Shown here: positions 34,674 through 44,130 of the stretch, in pieces
Position numbering within the stretch: the stretch's first letter is position 1
Layout: every line of letters begins with the position of its first letter
Origin: UBA8437 sp964646205
GTDB lineage: Bacteria > Planctomycetota > Planctomycetia > Planctomycetales > Planctomycetaceae
Assembly: GCA_964646205.1 (NCBI GenBank)
Contig: CAZYAZ010000015.1
Location: 19,524 to 83,523 of the forward strand
DNA length: 64,000 bases
Reading direction: 5' to 3'
Notes under the pieces: generated by a model
The model's database searches: none
What the model was told of the DNA's origin: nothing
What the model saw: only the letters and a program-made list of their open reading frames with translations
Translations under genes and position numbers: made by a program

Positions 34674-36017
34674 CTAGACGAAGAGTTCATCGATGGGAGT
34701 GCCCGAATCGACGATAAACCGCGGGCGGCCGGCGGCATCGACGTAGGTGGTCTCGAGAGGAATTTCCAGGTGCTGGTAAATGGTCGCTGCGATGTCCGCG
34801 GGACTCACCTTCTGCGATGTGATGCTGCCGCCCTGGCGGTCGGTGCTGCCAATTGTGCGACCGTGTGACAAGCCGCCACCGGCCAGCACACCTCCACCGA
34901 CCGCCGGCCAGTGATCGCGGCCGGTATTCTTGTTGATTCGAGGACTGCGGCCAAACTCGCCCAGGGCCACGACCAGCGTGTCGTCCAGGAGGCCGTGATC
35001 GTCCAGGTCCTCGACCAGGGTGGTCAGCAGATGGTCGAATGGGGCCAGCAGGGGTTTCAGGCCGGTTTCCACTCCACCGTAGGCCGTCTTGATGGGGTTG
35101 CCATGAATATCCCAGGTGGCCGAGTTGCCGTAGGCGCTGAGCACAACGGTCACAAAAGGCACACCGTGTTCGACAAGCCGACGGGCCTGGAGTACCTGGT
35201 CGTTCATCTTGCCGGTTCGGCCGAACTGATCGATCCAGGGCACACGGTTGTAGCGACGTCGGATCGATTCGGGTTCGGCGTCCAGGTCGAAGGCTGCTCG
35301 TGCGTGTCCGCCCAGCAGCACCTCGATGGCCTCGTCTCGCAAACGCGGCACGCTGTCGGTTGAACCCGTCAGGTCGGGGCCGCCGGTGTAACGATCGAGT
35401 TTGTTGAGGAGCCCCTGGCGGCGTTTCAGGACACCGTTGGTCAGTCCATCGGTTCGCTGGAAAGGACCGGCCCCGAGGTTGCCGTGGAACGGATCGTGTT
35501 GTCGGCCCAGGGCACCGCCACGAGCGATGGAACCCTCGGTGACGTGGAAGCTGACATAGGAGGGCAGCCCGGGTCGATTCGGACCACGGAACCGCGAGAC
35601 CACTGATCCTATTGCCGGGATCCGATTGGCCCGGGGATTGGTTTTCCTGGCCTCACTGTTGCCCGTCTGGATCACCGTGTTTGGGTCGTGTTCACAGTCG
35701 GAGCAGTCGATCGCTCTCAGGAGCGTCAACTTGTCGAGCAATCGGGCGTGACCGGGAAGGTGGTCGGTCACCTGGATGCCCGGCTGCGCGGTGGGGATCG
35801 GGGCAAACGGGCCGCGGATTTCGGCGGGGGCCGACGGTTTGGGGTCCCACATGTCAATGTGGCTCGGGCCGCCATTCATCCACAGGAAAATGACGCTCTT
35901 GTTCGAACGACCAGGATGTGTTGATGCCGCACAGGTGAGACGGGATGAGCCGAGCGACAAGGCCGACGTGAGCGTGCCTTGTAGAAACAGCCGGCGATGA
36001 AGGGCAGGGGGGAACAT
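34674..36017 (-). CDS. DUF1501 protein
   Basis: A 447-residue DUF1501 protein, start ATG 36017, leader HRRLFLQGTLTSALSLGSS. Core motifs are MNGGPSHIDMWDPKP (Asp type), LQARRLVEHGVPFVTV, VVALGEFGRSP (Ser for Thr), GRDHWPAV and GGGLSHGRTIGSTD. The ending PIDELFV follows RPRFIVDSG. It precedes the AGE-family gene by 39 bases on the same strand and so likely heads the DUF1501-epimerase-BNR operon. The TGCCGATA octamer lies about 52 bases upstream. Confidence 0.92.
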   Translation of the reverse strand: MFPPALHRRLFLQGTLTSALSLGSSRLTCAASTHPGRSNKSVIFLWMNGGPSHIDMWDPKPSAPAEIRGPFAPIPTAQPGIQVTDHLPGHARLLDKLTLLRAIDCSDCEHDPNTVIQTGNSEARKTNPRANRIPAIGSVVSRFRGPNRPGLPSYVSFHVTEGSIARGGALGRQHDPFHGNLGAGPFQRTDGLTNGVLKRRQGLLNKLDRYTGGPDLTGSTDSVPRLRDEAIEVLLGGHARAAFDLDAEPESIRRRYNRVPWIDQFGRTGKMNDQVLQARRLVEHGVPFVTVVLSAYGNSATWDIHGNPIKTAYGGVETGLKPLLAPFDHLLTTLVEDLDDHGLLDDTLVVALGEFGRSPRINKNTGRDHWPAVGGGVLAGGGLSHGRTIGSTDRQGGSITSQKVSPADIAATIYQHLEIPLETTYVDAAGRPRFIVDSGTPIDELFV

Positions 36018-36068
36018 GTTGTGCCTGGTTTTGTCTCGTCGGTTTTCACTGACATCCACGATATAGTG

Positions 36069-36076
36069 TATCGGCA
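36069..36076 (-). promoter_or_regulatory. TGCCGATA octamer before a DUF1501 gene (site 2)
   Basis: Minus-strand TGCCGATA followed by CACTATAT, 52-59 bases upstream of the start at 36017. The TATAT that follows could serve as a -10 element. See sites 1 and 3. Confidence 0.35.
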
Positions 36077-36116
36077 CACGCCGAGGTGACAAACACGTTC
36101 CCGAAGATGGAACTGG

Positions 36117-36269
36117 TCAAGTTCTCGGCGACGCGGTTGTCCGGGACCTGGAATTCGTACCCTCGAGCAACTCCCGGGCCATGCCGTCAGGGGCCACCGG
36201 AAGCTTGTCCTGGAGAGCCGCGCGGCCACCCAGGATGGCGTACATCGTGTGTCCGATTATTCCGCTCAT
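36117..36269 (-). pseudogene. Possible degraded gene fragment in the 36018-36449 gap
   Basis: The 432-base stretch 36018-36449 holds no convincing intact gene. On the minus strand, an ATG at 36269 opens a 50-residue reading frame beginning MSGIIGHTMYAILGGRAA, which looks like a genuine protein N-terminus. After about 37 residues it loses protein-like character. A shift of frame near 36165 gives YEFQVPDNRVAENLTSS, again protein-like. This suggests a broken remnant of a small or longer protein of unknown function. Chance cannot be excluded. Confidence 0.3.
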
Positions 36270-36449
36270 CAGCGATCGGTTCCGCGTGGCACTCCGGTTC
36301 CGACATGTTAGCCGAAGCCGTATCTGGAATCTTCACCGTACTCCTGTGCCTCGATCGAACCGCCCGACACATTCTTTTGTTGGTGTCGCTGGGGAGCTTG
36401 GATATGCTGGACGGCCTCAGCCGAAGTCATTGCCTTCTGGTCTTTTCAC

Positions 36450-37838
36450 ATGCTCTCAATTCCCGGACGACCACAGCGAACGTGCGAGGGTGTGTCGCGC
36501 CGTGAATGGATGCGACTGGGAGGGCTCTCGTCACTGGGGTTGGGGATGGACGCTTTGCTGGCCGGTCGCGCCGGGGCAGAGGCCCGGACCACGATCGGGC
36601 AACCGGCATCTTTTGGCCGGGCCAAGTCGTGCATCGTGTTGTTCATGTTCGGGGCGCCGGCTCACCAGGACAGTTGGGACATGAAGCCCGACGCTCCGTC
36701 GAAGGTTCGTAGCGAGTTCTCGCCGATTCCCTCCGTGGTGCCCGGGATCTCGGTGTGCGAGCACCTGCCACTGCTGGCTCGCCACACCTCGCAGTTGGCT
36801 CAACTCCGCTCGGTCACTCATCCGGACAACACGCACACCGTGGCGATGCACTACATGCTGACGGGAATGCGCCACCGTCGGCCCCGGACCAATCCCCAGA
36901 ACGCTGCTGACGACTTCCCCTGTTTCGGTGCCGTGGCCAACCATGTCGGCGGTCGGGATTCCGTCGGAGGCCTGCCGCCGGGAATCAGCCTCAACGCCCC
37001 GGCCAACCAGGTCTCGGCGAACAATCACATCTTCCCGGGTTTCTTTGGCGGTTTCCTGGGGCCGGGGTCGGATCCCCTGTTCATTTCGCAACATCCCAAC
37101 GACAAGTCGTTCTCACCGTTTCCTCCGGTTGACCGACCCGAGAGGTTGCTGGACCGGCAGCGATTGTTGTCCCGGCTTGATGGCCAGGCCCGCCTGGCCG
37201 ATCGGTCATCTCGTGTGGCGGACCTGGGTGAGTATTACCAGCAGGCGATGACCCTGTTGACCTCACCACGGGCGAGGAAAGCATTTGATCTCGGGGCCGA
37301 ACGTCGAACCCTCCGCGATCGCTACGGACAGACTCCGTTTGGACAGGGCTGCCTGTTGGCCAGGCGGTTGGTCGAATCGGGGGTGAGACTGGTGACGGTC
37401 AACTGGGAACGCGATGACGCCTTCTGGGACACTCATGCCGACAATTTCAACAAGCACAAGAAATCGCTGTTGCCGAATCTCGATCGGGGTTTTTCAGCGT
37501 TGTTGGAAGACATGCAACGGCGCGGTTTGCTCGATGAGACGTTGATCGTGTGGCTGGCCGAGTTTGGTCGAACACCCAAGATCAACGCCAAGGCGGGGCG
37601 AGATCACTGGGCAGCCTGCAACACGGTGCTGCTGGCCGGCGCCGGAATTCCGGGCGGCCAGGTCTACGGGGCGTCCGATCGGCAGGCGGCGTACCCGGCA
37701 CGGGACCCGGTGGCTCCCGAGGACCTGTCGGCAACGATCTACCACCTGCTCGGGATCGATCCTCACCAGACAATTCATTCGCCCGACGGTCGCCCCGTGG
37801 CACTTTCCAACGGCGAATTGCTGTCGCGAGTGATCTAG
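36450..37838 (+). CDS. DUF1501 protein with CEGVSRR leader
   Basis: A 462-residue DUF1501 protein, start ATG 36450 (no strong ribosome site). The leader TCEGVSRREWMRLGGLSSLG has the conserved Cys-Glu-Gly before the twin Arg. Core motifs are MFGAPAHQDSWDMKP (GAP for GGP, M for P), LLARRLVESGVRLVTV, IVWLAEFGRTP (Ala for Gly in GEFGRTP), AGRDHWAA, GAGIPGGQVYGASD and LSNGELLSRVI. Several usually fixed residues differ. An M81-family gene follows 30 bases downstream, so the two probably form an operon. Confidence 0.92.
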   Translation: MLSIPGRPQRTCEGVSRREWMRLGGLSSLGLGMDALLAGRAGAEARTTIGQPASFGRAKSCIVLFMFGAPAHQDSWDMKPDAPSKVRSEFSPIPSVVPGISVCEHLPLLARHTSQLAQLRSVTHPDNTHTVAMHYMLTGMRHRRPRTNPQNAADDFPCFGAVANHVGGRDSVGGLPPGISLNAPANQVSANNHIFPGFFGGFLGPGSDPLFISQHPNDKSFSPFPPVDRPERLLDRQRLLSRLDGQARLADRSSRVADLGEYYQQAMTLLTSPRARKAFDLGAERRTLRDRYGQTPFGQGCLLARRLVESGVRLVTVNWERDDAFWDTHADNFNKHKKSLLPNLDRGFSALLEDMQRRGLLDETLIVWLAEFGRTPKINAKAGRDHWAACNTVLLAGAGIPGGQVYGASDRQAAYPARDPVAPEDLSATIYHLLGIDPHQTIHSPDGRPVALSNGELLSRVI

Positions 37839-37868
37839 GTCATTTTGGTTCCCCAGAGAACGAGGCAG

Positions 37869-39383
37869 ATGATGCGAATTGCGTTGGGCGAGATCGTCCA
37901 GGAGACCGGGACCTTCACGCCGTCGCGGACGGGACGCGAGGCCTTCGAGGCGTACGGGCTGTACCAGGGAGCCGAACTGCTCGAGCAGTTGCTGGGGGTG
38001 GGTCCACCGGGAGGATTTCTGCAGGTGGTGGCCGAGCGAGACGAGGTGGTCGAGGTGGTGCCCCTGGCACGGGCGTGGGCCGGAGCGGGAGCCAAGATAC
38101 TCGACGAGACCTACGATGAGCTTCTGGAAATGCTGTTGACCCCGCTCCGAGAGGCGGGTGATCTCGACGCTGTGTTCCTGTCACTGCACGGGGCCGCCAG
38201 TATCGAGCGGGATGACGACCTGGAAGGGGCGGTGCTGGAAGCCGTTCGCGAGGTGATCGGGCCGGATGTGCCATTGGTCTGCCCGCTGGACCATCACGCC
38301 AACATCACCGCCCGCATGGTCGATTGTGCCGACATGCTCGTCGGGCACGAGACCCAGCCCCACTACACGTTTGGCACAGGTTTCAAGGCCGCGAAATTGC
38401 TTTTCGAGTGGCTCGACAGCGGTCGCAAGCCGGCAATTGGCTGGCGAAAGATTCCGATGATCACTCCGCAGGACCAGTTCCTGACATCGGGAGGCCCGAT
38501 GAAGGCCTGGTTCGATCATGCCCGGGAACTGGAGCAGCAGGACGGTGTGATGGATGTGTCACCCTACCCGATGCAGCCCTGGCTCGACGTGGCCGAGGGC
38601 GGTTGGGCGGTCGTGGTGCACACCGACGGCGATGCGGAGTTGGCCGACCGGTTGGCAGCGGACATGGGGGCGATGGCCTGGGAGTTGCGCGAGGAATTCT
38701 GGAAATCCGAAAGAGTGGAGGTGTCCGAGGCAGTCCGCCGTGCCTATCTCCATCAGGACGGATTGCTGGTGCTCTCTGACACGGGCGACTCGGTGTATGG
38801 AGGTGCCCCGGGAGACAGCACATGGATTCTCAGGGAACTCCTGGCCCAGGCGGGAGACCAACCCGAATCGGACCGGTTGATGCTGGTGCCGATTGTCGAT
38901 CCCGAGGCGGTCAACGTGGCTCGTTCGGCGGGAATTGGGGCCGAGGTGACCGTGGGGTTGGGGGGCAAGATCGACAACGAATTCAGCCAGCCGGTCGAGA
39001 CAACCGCACGGGTGGTGGCGATTTCGGAGAACCACGTGATGGACGTGGGGGAACGGGGAAGTGTGGAGATCGGTCCGGTCGTGTTGTTGCGAGTGGGGCC
39101 GGTGAACATCGTGGTGATGGCTGCGGCCGGTTTCGCCATTTGTCATCCGGTGCTGTACCAGCACCTGGGGCTGGATGTCGACCAGGCCCGGGCAGTGGTC
39201 GTCAAGACCGCCAGCAATTTTCAGTATTTCGATGGCTGGCGGCGAGCCCTGGTGCGTGTGGACACGCCCGGAATGACGCAGTCGGACCTGGCGGCCTTCA
39301 CGTGGACTCGAACGCCACGGCCGATTTTTCCGTTCGACACCGACGTGACCTGGGAGCCTGGCGTTGGTCGGGGCGACGCGTAG
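37869..39383 (+). CDS. M81 family metallopeptidase (MlrC-like)
   Basis: A 504-residue cytosolic protein of the M81/microcystinase C (MlrC, formerly DUF1485) family, putative zinc peptidases whose natural substrates are mostly unknown. Start ATG 37869 (a second ATG follows at 37872). The N-terminal domain shows RIALGEIVQETGTFTPS, LDHHANITARM (zinc-site region) and GHETQPHYTFGTGFKA. The C-terminal domain shows LVLSDTGDSVYGGAPGDST, which departs from the common NPGGGAPGD motif, and VGLGGKID. No signal peptide is present. It follows a DUF1501 gene by 30 bases. Microcystin breakdown should not be assumed. Confidence 0.88.
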   Translation: MMRIALGEIVQETGTFTPSRTGREAFEAYGLYQGAELLEQLLGVGPPGGFLQVVAERDEVVEVVPLARAWAGAGAKILDETYDELLEMLLTPLREAGDLDAVFLSLHGAASIERDDDLEGAVLEAVREVIGPDVPLVCPLDHHANITARMVDCADMLVGHETQPHYTFGTGFKAAKLLFEWLDSGRKPAIGWRKIPMITPQDQFLTSGGPMKAWFDHARELEQQDGVMDVSPYPMQPWLDVAEGGWAVVVHTDGDAELADRLAADMGAMAWELREEFWKSERVEVSEAVRRAYLHQDGLLVLSDTGDSVYGGAPGDSTWILRELLAQAGDQPESDRLMLVPIVDPEAVNVARSAGIGAEVTVGLGGKIDNEFSQPVETTARVVAISENHVMDVGERGSVEIGPVVLLRVGPVNIVVMAAAGFAICHPVLYQHLGLDVDQARAVVVKTASNFQYFDGWRRALVRVDTPGMTQSDLAAFTWTRTPRPIFPFDTDVTWEPGVGRGDA

Positions 39384-39560
39384 AGTCCCGGTTGAGGGGC
39401 CAGTTGGTGGACGAATGCCGACGCACTCATGCCAGGCCATCTCGCCATTGTCGCCAATCGGGGTCAGTCCCTAAACTGGAGTTCCCACCGTGAATTTCCT
39501 CACGTCATGCCTTCGACGGTGCCGTTCCGGGCGCCAAGGACCGTTGCTTCCGTGAATCCA

Positions 39561-42500
39561 ATGCGTTCCCTGTTGACCGTGACCATGCTGGCGGTGGTCG
39601 GATCCGTAGCTCCTGCTGCCGAGCGGCCGCTACCCACGTTTGCTGTCGATGTGTTGCCGGCGCTGAAGGCCTTCTGTGTCGACTGCCACAACGCCAAGGT
39701 GTCGGAGGGCAAGACCCGCCTGGACAACCTGGACCCCGACCTGGTCAAGGGGCCCGATGCCGAGCGGTGGCACCACGCGCTGAACATGATCAACCTGGGC
39801 AAGATGCCTCCCAAGGACGCCGACAAGGTGCCCGAGGCTCAACTGGTGCGAATGATCGATTGGATCCAGTCCGAATTGGCCAAGGCGATCAAGGCGCGAC
39901 GGACGACCTCGCGCAACGTGATTCGTCGTTTGACTCGCCAGCAATACACCAACACGCTGCAGGAACTGCTGGGCCTCTCGATCAATTTCGGCCAACTGTT
40001 GCCCGAAGACGGCAAGTCGAAGTCCGGGTTTTCCAACAACGCAACCGTGTTGCAGGCAACACCGCTTCACCTGGAGTACTACCAGTCGATTGCGAGACGG
40101 GCACTCGACCAGGCGATCTTCACCGAAAAGCCGGTGGTGACCCGCTACCGGATTCGTATCGGGACCGATATCGGCAAAGGGCTGCCTCGCGAGAAGGCTG
40201 CCGGTCGGTTCGGGGGGTACGTGTCTCAGCCGGTCGACCCGGCACATCTTGTTGCCGAGGTTCTCGGGGCCGATGGTCAGCCGGTCACCGTTGACCAGTC
40301 TGCTCGCAGTGGGCCGTATGCCAACATCCTGCAGAATCTGGGGATTGGTATGCGGGGGTCTCACAAGCACCGTTACCAGGTCGCGAGCGGTGGCATGCTA
40401 CTGGATTCGGCGGTGCCCCATCGCGAGGTGGCACCGGGTTCGTGGCACGGCCCGTCGCCCAATCTCAAGATGCTGATCCGTCGAGATTTTCCGTTGACCG
40501 GAGATTTCGTCCTGCGAGTCCGTGCGGCGTCTGTTGCCAGCCGGGAATCTGTTCTGCCAGCTTCCTACAACCGAAAGGAACGCCAGACCCTGTTGATGGG
40601 TGACGAGGTGGTGTCCCTGGGAAAAGGGGCGCTCACAGTCACCGCCGCCCAGGCCACCGATCTCTATCTGTTGTTGTTGACCGACGATCGGTTGGTGCCC
40701 AACAACACGTCCAAGATGGAACGGTCGGCGAAGTTCGGTTTCGTCTTGCCCGGTCGCGATCTGTTTCACGTCGACGTCGTCACCACGGCCAAGACGGACA
40801 CGAGACGAATTGACATGAACCTGGAGGTGGTTGGCACTGCCGGGCGGCTCAATCACCGGTTCCGTAAAGGTCCGGTGGATCAGAAGCGTGTCGAGCAGAA
40901 GGCCCTGAGCGTGGCCAGTCTGGGGATCCTGGATCTCCCCAAGGGCGAGGTGGCACTGCAGTTGAAGTGGAAGGGGGGACTGGGGGTCGAACGGGTCGTG
41001 TTGACTCCGCTGGCCGGCAAACACGCGATCCGCAAAGAGCGGGCCAGCCAGGTGGCGGGCCTGGTGAAGCGGCAGAAGGCGGCCGTCGGGCGTCGTCCCG
41101 TCCTGCAGGTGTCCCTGGGCAACAGGACCGACGACGGCCAGGACGCCAGGCGATTCGATTCGGTGCAGCCGATCACCGTCCCGGATGGCCAGATGGCGTC
41201 GTATGAGTTCACGGGGCGGCTCGAGAATCTGCCGCTCCCGCAGGTCGACCTGGCCGAGTTGAGCAACCTGGCCAACATCATGGTGTTGACCGTCTGGAAT
41301 GGCGATTTCGTCAAGGACCAGAAGCAGCCGGGATCGCGGGTGCTCGTTGAGTCGATGGAATTCGAGGCTCCCTACTTCCCGAAGTGGCCACCAGCCAGCC
41401 ACACCAGCATCTTCCTGGATTCGCCCAACAGTGCGAATGAGAGCGTTTACACCCGGGAGATCCTTGATCGATTCCTGGCCAGGGCCTTTCGGCGTCCGCC
41501 ACGTGCCGAGGAGATTGATCTCTACCACGCCTTCTGGAAGGGGGTGCGTGGGGAGTTTCAACGGTACGAGGAGAGTGTCAAGGAGGTGCTGGTGGCGGTG
41601 CTGTGCTCACCGAAATTCCTGTTCCTGGCCGAATCCAATGCCGAGCAAAAGACCGAGCGTCAACGGGATTATGAACTGGCATCGCGGTTGTCCTACTTCC
41701 TCTGGAATTCACCTCCGGACAAACGACTCTATGAACTGGCCGCCGCGGGGACGTTGCGGAAATCGCTGGCCGGTGAATCTCGCCGGATGGTTGAGGATCC
41801 GCGGGTGAGACGATTTGTCGAACCGTTTTGTGACGAGTGGTTGAAACTGTATCGCCACAAGGAGATGCAGGTGGATGTCCGGCAGTACGGGGCCTTCACC
41901 CGGTTCGTCAAGGAGGACATGGCCAAGGAGACCTACGGTTTTGTCCAGCATTGCCTTCAGAAGGACCTGGATCTGTTCACGCTGATCGACAGTGATTTCG
42001 TGATGGTCAACCAGAACCTGGCCGAGTATTACGGGATCGAGGGAGTCCAGGGGACGGGGTTCCGGCCTGTTCGGGTGTCTCCCGAGATGGGCCGTGGCGG
42101 CCTGATGACCCAGGGTTCGTTCCTCAGCGGTCACTCCGATGGCCGGCACGCTCACCCGATCAAACGAGCCGTGTGGATGATGGAACGGATTCTCGGTGAA
42201 TCTCCACCACCACCACCTCCCAATGTTCCCGGTCTCGAACAGAAGAAGAAGGACGCCCGATTGACGATTGCCCAGCAATTGGCCGTCCATCGCGAGAACG
42301 TCTCGTGCCGGAATTGTCACCAGAAGTTGGACCCCTACGGGTTGGTGTTCGAGGACTACAACGGTGCCGGCTTGCTCAGTGGCACCGCCGGCAAGAACCC
42401 CGACACCAGGGCCAGGTTGCCTGATGGGACGGTTGTTGACGGCGTCGCCGGCATGAAGGCGCATATCCTGAAGTCGCAACGGCAGGGATTCACCCGCTCG

Positions 42501-42722
42501 CTCGTGGAACACTTGCTCGTGTACGCCCTGGGGCGGGACATGTCGTTTGTTGACGAACCCGAGATCCAGCGAATTGTTGCGGCGGTGACACGTCGAGGCG
42601 GGACGCTGCAGGTGGTGATGGAAGAAATCGTTCAGAGTCCCCTGTTCCTGCAGGAACGATCTGTGGAATTGGGGAAGAAAGAGGACCGGTCCGACACTAC
42701 GATAGGCCGACAAGAGAAGTAG
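39561..42722 (+). CDS. DUF1587/1592/1588/1585 planctomycete cytochrome-like protein
   Basis: A 1053-residue secreted protein. Start ATG 39561 opens a signal (RSLLTVTMLAVVGSVAPAA). One N-terminal heme motif, CVDCH, is at residues 39-43. Domains in order are DUF1587 (RRLTRQQYTNTLQELLG), a long central beta region (about 230-640), DUF1595 (REILDRFLARAFRRP), DUF1592 (YELASRLSYFLWNSPPD), DUF1588 (GGLMTQGSFLSGHSDG, with CRNCHQKLDPYG as a second CxxCH) and DUF1585 (TRSLVEHLLVYALGRD). A six-Pro run precedes that second motif. The DUF1552 gene follows by 62 bases, the usual partner. The reaction is unknown; a redox role is likely. Confidence 0.93.
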   Translation: MRSLLTVTMLAVVGSVAPAAERPLPTFAVDVLPALKAFCVDCHNAKVSEGKTRLDNLDPDLVKGPDAERWHHALNMINLGKMPPKDADKVPEAQLVRMIDWIQSELAKAIKARRTTSRNVIRRLTRQQYTNTLQELLGLSINFGQLLPEDGKSKSGFSNNATVLQATPLHLEYYQSIARRALDQAIFTEKPVVTRYRIRIGTDIGKGLPREKAAGRFGGYVSQPVDPAHLVAEVLGADGQPVTVDQSARSGPYANILQNLGIGMRGSHKHRYQVASGGMLLDSAVPHREVAPGSWHGPSPNLKMLIRRDFPLTGDFVLRVRAASVASRESVLPASYNRKERQTLLMGDEVVSLGKGALTVTAAQATDLYLLLLTDDRLVPNNTSKMERSAKFGFVLPGRDLFHVDVVTTAKTDTRRIDMNLEVVGTAGRLNHRFRKGPVDQKRVEQKALSVASLGILDLPKGEVALQLKWKGGLGVERVVLTPLAGKHAIRKERASQVAGLVKRQKAAVGRRPVLQVSLGNRTDDGQDARRFDSVQPITVPDGQMASYEFTGRLENLPLPQVDLAELSNLANIMVLTVWNGDFVKDQKQPGSRVLVESMEFEAPYFPKWPPASHTSIFLDSPNSANESVYTREILDRFLARAFRRPPRAEEIDLYHAFWKGVRGEFQRYEESVKEVLVAVLCSPKFLFLAESNAEQKTERQRDYELASRLSYFLWNSPPDKRLYELAAAGTLRKSLAGESRRMVEDPRVRRFVEPFCDEWLKLYRHKEMQVDVRQYGAFTRFVKEDMAKETYGFVQHCLQKDLDLFTLIDSDFVMVNQNLAEYYGIEGVQGTGFRPVRVSPEMGRGGLMTQGSFLSGHSDGRHAHPIKRAVWMMERILGESPPPPPPNVPGLEQKKKDARLTIAQQLAVHRENVSCRNCHQKLDPYGLVFEDYNGAGLLSGTAGKNPDTRARLPDGTVVDGVAGMKAHILKSQRQGFTRSLVEHLLVYALGRDMSFVDEPEIQRIVAAVTRRGGTLQVVMEEIVQSPLFLQERSVELGKKEDRSDTTIGRQEK

Positions 42723-42784
42723 CCGCCGAGGCGGAGACGACCGGGGCACTGGCTCCGGCGCTGAATAACTGGCAGGGAAATGCA

Positions 42785-44125
42785 ATGTCACAAAAGTCCT
42801 GGCAACTGGATCGCCGCTCGTTTCTTCAGGGAGCTGGTGTCGCTCTGACCCTGCCGTATCTTGACGCGATGGCCGATTCGACAGCCAGGTCGGCCGAGAA
42901 GCCCAGGCGACTGTGTTTCATGTACTTCCCCAACGGGTGCGGTATTCCCGACAAGAAGAAGTACGCCAGTGAACACCAGAAGTGGAGCTGGTTCCCGATG
43001 GGGCAGGGGGCCGACTACCAGTTCACCAACACGCTCGATGTTCTCCAGCCTCATCGCTCCGACATCAGTATCCTGGGCGGGTTGAGTCATCCCCGGAGTC
43101 GTGAGGTCCTGGGCCATCTTGCCGGCGATTCGTGGTTGACCGGCGGTGACGTCTCGGGCAGCAATTACCGGAACACCATCTCGGTCGACCAGGTCGCGTC
43201 CGCGCGGATCGGACAAAAGACCCGTTACTCGTCGCTGGTTGTCTCGGTCGATGGCGGTGTTGGTTACCAGTCCCGGGTTTCGACGCTCTCCTTCAACGAC
43301 CAGGGCAAACCGATTCCGGCCGAGCACAGGCATCGCGAAATCTTCGAGCGATACTTCTCGCCCGGTGGTGGGGCTGCCACCAAGCAGCGGCGAGCCCAGA
43401 TCCGCCGTGGCAAGCGGATCGTGGACCTGGTGCTGGAGGACAGTCGCCGGCTGAGTCGGTTGCTTGGTAAGGGGGATCGCGCCAAGTTGCAGGAGTACCT
43501 GGAATCGCTCAGCAGTGTCGAACGTCAGATCCAGCGGAATGAGAAGTGGCTCGACACTCCGATGAAGCCGTTCAATGCCGAACACATCAACTTCGATGTG
43601 GATCCCAAGAAAACTCCCGAGGCCTACATCCGGTCGATGATCGACATCATGGTGCTCGGGTTCCAGACCGACATCACCCGTGTGATGTCCTACATGCTCG
43701 GCCGCGAGGACGGGATCGGGTTTGGTGACCGATTCCCCAAGCTGGCCTGTGACATCAACCAGGGCCACCACGGCATGAGCCACTCGACGAACTGGGAAAA
43801 CTGGAGCAACTACGACCGCTGGTTGGCCAGTCATTATGCCTACATGCTGGATCGTCTGAAGACAGTGCGGGACGAACACGGGCCGTTGCTGGACAACACT
43901 CTGCTGCTCTTTGGCAGTGCTTGTAGCACGACCCACAATGCTCGCAACTACCCACTGGTTCTCGCTGGTGGCAAGAGCATGGGACTGAAACACGGCACCT
44001 ACCAGAAGTTTGACGACTCGGTGCCGCTGTCCAACCTTTATGTCAGCATGCTGAACACGGTGGGTGTCCACTCGGAACGCTTTGCCGACAGCACCGGCAC
44101 ACTCAAGGCCGGGGTGTTTGGGTAG
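42785..44125 (+). CDS. DUF1552 protein
   Basis: A 446-residue exported protein of the DUF1552 family, typically encoded beside DUF1592-type cytochromes as here. Start ATG 42785; the leader LDRRSFLQGAGVALTLPYLD is Tat-like. Visible blocks are LCFMYFPNGCGIPDKKKY, LGGLSHPRSREVLGHLAGDSW, NTISVDQVASARIG, YLESLSSVERQIQRNEKW, GFQTDITRVMSYMLGRED and HHGMSHSTNWENWSNYD. The family may share a distant fold with DUF1501 (alkaline-phosphatase-like), which is inference. Function unknown. Confidence 0.93.
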   Translation: MSQKSWQLDRRSFLQGAGVALTLPYLDAMADSTARSAEKPRRLCFMYFPNGCGIPDKKKYASEHQKWSWFPMGQGADYQFTNTLDVLQPHRSDISILGGLSHPRSREVLGHLAGDSWLTGGDVSGSNYRNTISVDQVASARIGQKTRYSSLVVSVDGGVGYQSRVSTLSFNDQGKPIPAEHRHREIFERYFSPGGGAATKQRRAQIRRGKRIVDLVLEDSRRLSRLLGKGDRAKLQEYLESLSSVERQIQRNEKWLDTPMKPFNAEHINFDVDPKKTPEAYIRSMIDIMVLGFQTDITRVMSYMLGREDGIGFGDRFPKLACDINQGHHGMSHSTNWENWSNYDRWLASHYAYMLDRLKTVRDEHGPLLDNTLLLFGSACSTTHNARNYPLVLAGGKSMGLKHGTYQKFDDSVPLSNLYVSMLNTVGVHSERFADSTGTLKAGVFG

Positions 44126-44130
44126 GCGCG

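Noticed and set aside
37869..39383. Microcystin-degradation gene mlrC
   Set aside because: Only family-level similarity; no other mlr gene is near and the GAPGD motif region differs.
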